From contig JAWWUD010000106.1 in assembly GCA_033964015.1 (NCBI GenBank), forward strand, positions 184,501 to 248,500: a stretch of 64,000 nt of DNA, read 5' to 3'. Below, piece after piece: positions 43,401 to 52,400 of this stretch. The translations under genes were made by a program, and so were the position numbers. The number at the start of each line of letters is the position of its first letter. Positions within the stretch are counted from its first letter, which is position 1. The stretch is from Scolanthus callimorphus (lineage: Eukaryota; Cnidaria; Anthozoa; Actiniaria; Edwardsiidae). The notes below the pieces were generated by a model that had not been told where the DNA came from, did no database searches, and saw only the letters and a list, made by a program, of their open reading frames with translations.

Positions 43401-46400
43401 ATATAGAATTGAGCGAAAATTTGACAAATTTAAAGCGTAGTTATTTGGTGATTTATCTAGGCGGCCTTTGTTTGTCACGCAATCCATGGAGGATTCAATA
43501 TCAGAGACACGTGAATCGAACGACTTCGGATTCACGCATAGATCAAATACTAATCTAAATATTTCGGCTCAGTTTGCTTTAAATACAAAACATATTTCAT
43601 TTTCGAAATTGTCATGTTCATATTAAACCTTTTCTTAAAATTTCAGGGCCACATTCAATTAATTTAGATGCATTTTCCGCGAAAACATTCGATTGGAATT
43701 TGTCAACCATCTTGAATCTTGCATCACCTCCGAAAGCCACAGTTTCATGTAGCGCTCTCATTGGTCCGAGCCCACATGACTGCGTTTTGCTCGAAAAGGA
43801 AGAAAATAAAAAAACAGATCCAAATTTATAACTCGGGCTCTTCCACAGGAAACCCGAGTAATAAGACCTCTCGCCCTCGGGGACTACGGGTCAATAACCC
43901 ATGAGACTGCAGGCCAAATGGGTTGTTGACCCGTCACCCTCGAGGGCGAGAGGCCTATGAGTTGTTTAGTATCACCCAACTAGTTCAACAAAAAAAAAAT
44001 AGTCTAAAAATTCATCAGAAAAACGAGAAGCGGCTGCCATTGTTTTTATGTTCAAAATCGGCGTTTTGGCCACTAGAGGTCTGTTGACAATACTCCACAA
44101 GTAGCGTAGCTAAGGAGCAACCCGAGCACTCTCTCTCTCTCTTTCTTACAAGGGTGTTGAAATGCCTCGTGTTTTGCCGCTGTTCCAGGACCCTAAAATA
44201 CATCTTTCTCTCTTCAATCTTATTGGCTCATTGCATTTTTAAACCGCACCGGGGGTTGAGGACCTACTGAAAATTTTCCAGGGGGGTTGTATTGGACTCT
44301 CGAAATTCCACTGGAGGCTGTGTGTCTTGAGATTGGAAATTCCAAGGGAGAGGGGTAAAAAAGGTGGATTTCCAGGGACACTTTATCCCAAAGTAGATTT
44401 TCCAGGGGTGTTTTGTCAGAAAAGATGGAAATTCCAGAGGAGGGGTTCTTTATGAGGTTGGGAATTCCGCTGGGGAAGGGGGTCTGTTTCACGAGTGGAA
44501 ATTCCAGGGGAGGGGGTCTTTTTAAGGGACGTCCTCAACTCCCCGGTGCGGTTTAAAAATGCAATCAAGATCAAGATCACCCCTAAAAGAAACCAAACCC
44601 AAAAATATGGGAGTATCCTCCGGGGGAATCTTCTTTCATCTGTTCATATCGCTGAACATTTACCTTAACTTGTAAGCTTAACTCTGATTAGTCGATAGTA
44701 GTTGGAGGAAAATGAAAGTTTCGTTGTGATTGGTCCATTTTTACCACGTGATTCTCATCCAGAACGTTTGACCTCGTGACCGCTAACTCCGCGTCTGATT
44801 AAAGTCACGGGCTCAAAAGTTCTGGATGAGAATCACCTACTTTGTCCTGCCATGATGAAACTGAGGGCATGAATTCTTCCATCCTTCCATACTCACGCTT
44901 TCGTCGACATACGTTTGCAAATTATCAATGCGTTTATTCATCTCATCTGTCATCATCTCAAAGGCATCTCCTACCTACAGTAACACCAAGCGATTTAAGA
45001 GATTAGAACTAGATTTTTAATTTTCATACATCTAAGTGACATATAACCATGTAAATTTGTCAGTCTAGAGTTAGACATCAATTCAATAGGCAGTGCCAAA
45101 AATTCGGTAGGGGTACGTGGACCGCTCGAGCTCGAAACATGTGAACCTGTTTATGACAGAAAAACTACTAATTTGCACAATCTGTTTATGACAAAAAGCA
45201 CGAAATATCGGAATTGCCCTTTGCCGTGTAAATCCAATATATAGATTTAGGCACTGCCTAAAAGCGGTTGCCTGGGACATTGGCACGCAAAATGACACGG
45301 ACTCGCGCGCAAAACTCATGGTAATATCGCTGAACCACAAAAACGAAGTTGTAACGGCTTCCCAGCCTTGATTTTGCTTATCTTGATTTGATTGACGTAT
45401 TATTTAGTTAGCTATATAACCGCGTGATCAGTTACGATCAAACCGCATCGCCACGCCTCTGGATCTCAGTTAGCTCGTTCATAGCAAGGGAGTTGTCACC
45501 TATATTTTCGTATCGACCTTGCTTTATATCGGAGTTGTTGTTTCAAGAACTGGCAAGCGGGATTCTTATGTAAGTGATTTTAACTGTTCTCTTGTATTCG
45601 CTAGAAGTAATCGTCTCATTTAGATTGGTATTTCAAATCTAAAGCGTAGTTTTCGCCGCAAGAATCAATAGCCTGTCGGATACATATTTGTGCCTAGGAC
45701 TTTGGGTAATGTTTTGCATTAATGGAATGATTAGCAATCTAGAAATTAGCAATTATAATAGTTACGAAAGTAAGACTGCTAGTTTCAGAACGTGCTCTTA
45801 GCCAAGTGTATTCTTAGATGTACGTGTTTCATTGCCTTTGGCTTCACGCCCAAATTGTATTCCAGAATTTATAGTTTTCGCTTTTCGCAAGAAACAATTG
45901 TATTGCCATGTCTTCTATTAGTAGATTGTTCATGCTCATAGCCATTTTATTATTTCGTGATTCTATGCTTCGCATGTTAATTTATCTTAGAACATATCTA
46001 CCTTTGAAAACTATGATCGGAATGTCACGATTATGTATGCACGTGTATGTAACGTCTTAGTTAGATTTCGACCTTTTTGTATTGTATTTCAGTTTACGAC
46101 TCGACTCGACTCACACGCCTCTTTTCGACACGGTGTAATCGAATTTCGTCTCGTCACCCATCGTATAGTTGTCTAAAGAGTAATAAAGAGCCTGTAAAAT
46201 ATATCCCCGCGTTCATGGTTTCGATGACCGCAGCTACAGTAAAATAAGACTGACGCCAGCAATCGCATCGACTCAACTCATTTCGAAAGCTAATTCCCAC
46301 AGAATTCGGAGAAATGGAGGAATCCGCGAGGGATATTATCGAGAACTTTCCTTCGCTGGGTCTGGATTTAATTTCGGAGAAAGATTCCGAAGGAGAACAA

Positions 46401-49400
46401 GGAGAACAGAGGCCGCTTCTTGTGATAGAACCACATATCGCTTTGGAACGTCGAGAATCTGAAGTAGAGATAAGGGCAATCCGTAGCCGCAAATTGACCG
46501 ACAAAGGGAAATGTTATCATTTGGACATGTGTAATCAAAAACGTCACAGTGCATACTCAGGCCTAAGCAAACATTGCAAACTGGTTTACGAAACACTAGG
46601 AAAGGCAGAACAACCGCGCATAGATCAATTAGAGGCTTTGCGCGATAATTTGGACTTACTGAAAGAAGAGTTTAATGAAGCGCAAGGGGTCTTTGATCTT
46701 GTTTGGAAAGCGACGAAGAAAAGAACGAGTCCTACCACTGGTTCGACTTGCGTGATAGAGAAGTCACGGAGTGTAGGTTAAGGTTATCAGAGGCTCTCAG
46801 AACACTAGAAAAACAAGTCTCCCCAAGAGTTCCATCACTGAGATCTGCCCAAACAGGTTTTTCTAGGCGCTCGGGTGCCAGTTCTCGCCATTCATCAGCT
46901 CGATCTCTAAGATTAGAGGCAGCGAGTAAAACCGCTAGGCTGAAAACGGAAGCCGCATTTTTAGATAGTGTCCTTGAAAAAGAACAGGAAATGAAAAGGC
47001 TTCAATTACAAAGGGAAATTGCAATGTCCGAAGCCGAAGAAAAGGCATTAAAAAGATACTAGACGAGGAAAGGGATCTCAAGTTTTCCCTTCCAGGCCCT
47101 GACCTCGTTACAGAGGAATTAGTGAAAAAAGACGAAAAGCCGGTGTTAAACCCGTTGTCCCCTACATACGTTCCACCATCGCCAATACCCTCTAGTAATC
47201 AGATCAAATTAGAGCCTTCTACCAGCCAGCCTGAGCCCGCCCGGTTCCCAGTATCGTCCGAAACATTCCCGAGTACTCTAGATCCACTGGCCGAAACTCT
47301 GAAACAATTAGTAGACGTTCAGAAAAGGCAAATAGAGTTAAGCGGTCAATTGGCTCATCAACAAAAGGCCCATTATCTGCCTGTCAAAGAGCCGCCGATC
47401 TTCTCTGGAGATGCGTTCGATTACCCGTCTTTCATCACGGCATTTGACTCGATTATAAGTGCAAACGTCCCTGCAGATAAGGATCGCCTATATTTCCTCG
47501 AGAAATACACGAATGCAAAGGCCAACGAGGTGGTGAGAGGGTTTTTGGCAGTCAATTCGGAAAGTGCCTATCAGGAAGCACGCAAGCTTCTTGACGAACG
47601 TTTTGGTAACCCGGTGCATGTTGCCGAAGCGTATAAGTCGCGCCTTAGAAAATGGCCTCAAATCAAGGACGGTGATAGCGCAGGCCTACAGGCCTTTTCT
47701 GACTTTCTTATTCGTTGTAAGGAAGCAGCCAACTCTGTAGGATCTATCGGTGATTTAGATTCTAATCAAGTCTTGTTTCAAGTGAGTGCTAAGTTACCCT
47801 CTTACTCCGGGGTTAAGTGGTGCCGTCACGCACACGAAGTACACGCCAAAAGGCAGGCTCGCGACCGGTATCATTTGCCGATCTAGTTAAGTTCGTAAAG
47901 GCAGAGGCAGACCTTGCGAACGACCCAATTTTCTCGCCTGACGCTCTTCGGCGAGAGAGAAAGGGCGCGTTCGAGAAAGGTCAAGAGAAGCATCGTGCTA
48001 ATAGCGGCGTTACACCTAGGGCAGGTAGTTTTGTAACGGAAGTATCCGCTGACCGCGATGACGCAACTTGGCAGTCATGTAATCAACAACCTAAATGCTC
48101 CCTTTGCGAACAACCCCACGAAATTACTAAGTGTCTCGAATTCAAGAAAAAGACCCTGGAGGAAAGGAGAGACGTAGTCAAAACAAAGGGTTTATGTTTT
48201 GGATGCTTGAAGTCTGGTCACCTATCAAAGGCCTGCCCCGCTAGGCTCACATGCGAAGAGTGCGACAAGTCACACCCCACCTTGCTACACGGAGCCAAAC
48301 CTGACAGGCGCAATTATAAAGGTGCCAAGCCGGCTAACCCCCGCACGCAAACGCCGAAACCTGCACCCACTACAAGGGAGGATCCCTCTCCCGATCCGTC
48401 AGCAAATGCAAATGCTAACGTTTGCAACTCGACAGGTGCCACCGGCGACGTGGTCACCTCTATGATAGTACCAGTGTTTGTGTTCCACAAGGACACGCCT
48501 GAAAAAAGGGTGAAAACCTACACATTGCTGGACGACGGTAGTGATAGCACGTTTATAACGAGCTCTCTCCTCGAGGAGATAGGAGTTAGGGGCAGCGACG
48601 TGTCCCTTAGGCTAAACACTATGCATGGAGAAAACAGAATTACCACCCAAAGAGTTGATGGGTTGGTAGTTGAGGCCGTAGGACACGGGAGCCCAGTAGA
48701 CCTCCCTAAGGCGTACGCAAGGCCAGCAATCCCCTCTAGTAAAGACCAAGTACCTTCCCCGGAAACAGCAGATAAATGGCCCCACCTCCAAGGAATTAGA
48801 AGCCTCATTCCCCCCGTGGAGGAGGACCTAGCAGTCGGATTACTTATCGGCTGTAATTGTCCTAAAGCATTAAAACCGAAGGAAGTTATCCTGGGAAAAG
48901 ATGAAGAACCTTATGCAATTAGAACCTCTTTAGGATGGGGAATCATCGGTCCCATTATTCCCCATTTGTCGGCGGGAGGGGAAGAGTCGATCACGTGTAA
49001 TCGAATCTTTACCTGCGAAATTGGAGGCAAAACGTCGAACTCCAAATTCGTGCTAGAAAACAAAGCAAAGGAAGAAATGATAAACCCAGAAGAAGTAAAG
49101 AAAATGTTCGAAATCGACTTTTCTGAACACACCCTTAACGATACCGGCCCGATTTCGCAAGAAGACAAGCGATTTCTCGAACTTGTTGGAAATGGGATAC
49201 GCTTCGAAGATGGACATTACTCCATTCCTCTCCCATTCAAAACGTCGGATACGAAGCTTCCGAATAATCGCAGTCAAGCCTGGAGTCGCATTATGTCGCT
49301 CAAAAAACGCCTTCTCGCGGACGATACCTACTGCAAGCATTATGTCGATTTTATGGCAAACATTATCGAGAAAGGCTATGCCGAGACGGTTCCTGAGAGT

Positions 49401-52400
49401 GACCTATCGGATCGCAACAAGCCAGCCTTTTACATCAATCACCACGGAGTTTTTAATGAGAAGAAAGGAAATAAAATCCGTGTCGTATTCAACTGCTCTC
49501 AGCAGTTCCAAGGAGAATCCCTTAACGCGCACCTGCTCCAAGGCCCCGACCTCACCAACACGTTGATAGGAGTGCTCGCCAGGTTTCGGCGCGCACCTGT
49601 GGCTGTAATGGCAGACATCGAGTCAATGTTTTACCAGGTACGAGTACCAATAGAAGACCGAAATATGTTACGCTTCTTTTGGTTCAAAGACGGAGACGTG
49701 AACCAAGACCCACAGGAGTTCCGGATGACAGTACACTTGTTCGGCGCAACTTCGTCACCTGGATGCGCCAACTTTGCACTCAAAGCTACCGCCGACGACA
49801 ATGAAGAGACCCTCGGCGAAACGGCGGCAGAGTTCGTTCGACGCGACTTTTATGTCGACGACGGACTAAAGTCGGTCGAAAGTCAGGGAGAGGCAATCGA
49901 ACTTGTCAGGAGCGTGAAAGAAATGTGCAAGCGAGGCGGATTTAATCTACACAAATTCACATCAAATAAGAGAGAAGTACTAGAGCACATCCCTGTCCAG
50001 GATAGAGCGGAGGATGTCAAAAATCTCGACCTAGGCCACGACACCTTGCCCACAGAACGCGCCCTGGGCGTTCTATGGTGCGCAGAGTCAGACGCCTTCA
50101 AGTTTTCCGTCGCCCTCAAGGATCGCCCCTGCACAAGACGCGGCATACTCTCGACTATCAGCTCGATTTTCGATCCTCTTGGTTTCGTCGCACCAGTACT
50201 GCTCGAAGGAAAATCCCTTCTGCAGGATCTGTGCCGCAATAACATCGGCTGGGACGACCCCGTACCGGAAGAGGTGCAACGTCGATGGATGAAATGGAAG
50301 ACAGAGCTCGCAGACCTACAGTCGTTTTCCATACCGCGCTGCTATCGCCCCCACGATTTTGGAAAGCCTGCGAAGGCCGAAATTCACCACTTCTCGGACG
50401 CTAGTTTCAAGGGATACGGTCAGTGTAGTTACTTGAGACTGATCAACGAGGAAGGTAGGATCCATTGTTCCTTTGTCATGGGCAAAGCAAGAGTCACCCC
50501 CCTGAAACCCGTCACGGTACCTCGACTTGAACTCACAGCAGCGGTTCTGTCGGTTAGAGTTAGTGAACAGCTGAAGAAGGAGCTAGGTATCGAGCTTACT
50601 GACGAGATCTTCTGGACAGATAGCAAAGTCGTCCTGGGGTACATCTCTAACAGCGTACGACGCTTTCATGTGTACGTAGCAAATCGCATCCAAGAGATCC
50701 AGGAAAAATCATCCACGAAACAGTGGAGGTATGTCGAAACTGCTTCCAACCCAGCAGACGACGCGTCGAGAGGCCTTCGCCCTAGGGAACTCGCCCAGTC
50801 GAAATGGAGCCGAGGACCCGAGTTCCTTTGGAAACCAGAATCGGAGTGGAAGAACGACGAGTCCTCAGACGTAACAGAAATCTCTACTGACGATCCGGAA
50901 GTCAAGAAAGTCGTTTCTATGGCAACCGAGTTATCAACATCTTGGCCGTCTCTTGTAGAACGTATTGCACACTTCTCGGACTGGATGCGGGCCAAGAAAG
51001 CCGTCGCCTTGTGTCGCCGCTATATTCGTAAGTTGAGATACAAGGTGCAAAGAAGGCTCTCAATGAGAAAGGTCAGAGCGCAGCGAAAGGAGCGGTGTAC
51101 GCCGGTATCCATCCAAGAAATACGGGAGGCCGAAACGATCATCTTAAGAGCCGCCCAACGAGAATCCAAGTTGGACACTTCTGTTTCGGGTCCACTTGGC
51201 AAGTTAGATCCCTACGTAGACACCGAGGGAGTTATCAGGGTAGGTGGAAGACTTAAGTCATCTAGTCTATCAGACCAACTTATCCACCCAGTTGTCGTCC
51301 CCAAGTCTGGTCACGTGACAAATTTGCTCATTCACCATTTTCACAACAAAGTGCATCACCAAGGAAGAGGAATCACCATCAATGAGATCAGAGCCAGTGG
51401 CTACTGGCTCATCGGAGCTTCAACAACAGTCGCATCTGCGATACACAGGTGTGTGACGTGTCGTAAGTTAAGAGCTAAGCCTCAGGAGCAGCGAATGTCT
51501 GACCTTCCTAACGACAGACTCGAACCAGCACCAGCGTTTTCCTACGCAGCGGTAGACTACTTTGGTCCCTACGAAATCGTCGAACGTCGCAAGCCCGTCA
51601 AGCGCTACGGAGTGCTCTTCACGTGCATGGCTTCTCGCGCTATTCACCTCGAGGTCGCACACACTTTGGAGACCGACTCATTCATTTGCGCACTACGTAG
51701 ATTCATCTGCCGTAGAGGACCTGTCCGTCAGCTGCGCAGTGATCAAGGAACGAATTTCGTCGGCGCGAGAAATGAGCTAAAAATGGCCCTGAAAGAGCTC
51801 GACGATAAGAAGATCGCAGACGAACTACACCAGCACCAATGCGATTGGTTTTCATTCCGCATGAATGTGCCTTCAGCAAGCCATATGGGAGGAGTCTGGG
51901 AGCGCCAGATCCGGTCAGTACGCAACGTCCTAAACGCTCTCTTGGAGACGAATGGAAGTCAATTGAACGACGAGGCACTACGAACCTTCTTATGCGAAGC
52001 GGAGTCCATTGTCAATAGTCGACCTCTCACTGTTGAGTCGCTCAACGACCCATCGTCACTTAGCCCGTTAACGCCCAACCACCTATTGACGCTTAAGACG
52101 AAAGTAGTGCTTCCCCCACCTGGACAGTTCACGAACGCCGACCAGTACTCACGTAAGCGCTGGCGTCGCGTCCAACATCTCGCCAACGAGTTCTGGTCAC
52201 GTTGGAAGAAGGAGTACCTCATGACGCTACAGAATCGCCAGAAATGGTCTAAAGTTTGTCGAGACATGTGCGTGGGCGACATAGTGCTCATCAAAGACGA
52301 CGACAACCTTCCCCGCAACAGGTGGCAGCTAGCGCGAGTTGCCGAAACCTATCCAAGCGCGGACGGCTATGTACGAAAGGTCAAGCTCGCCATCGCAGAC

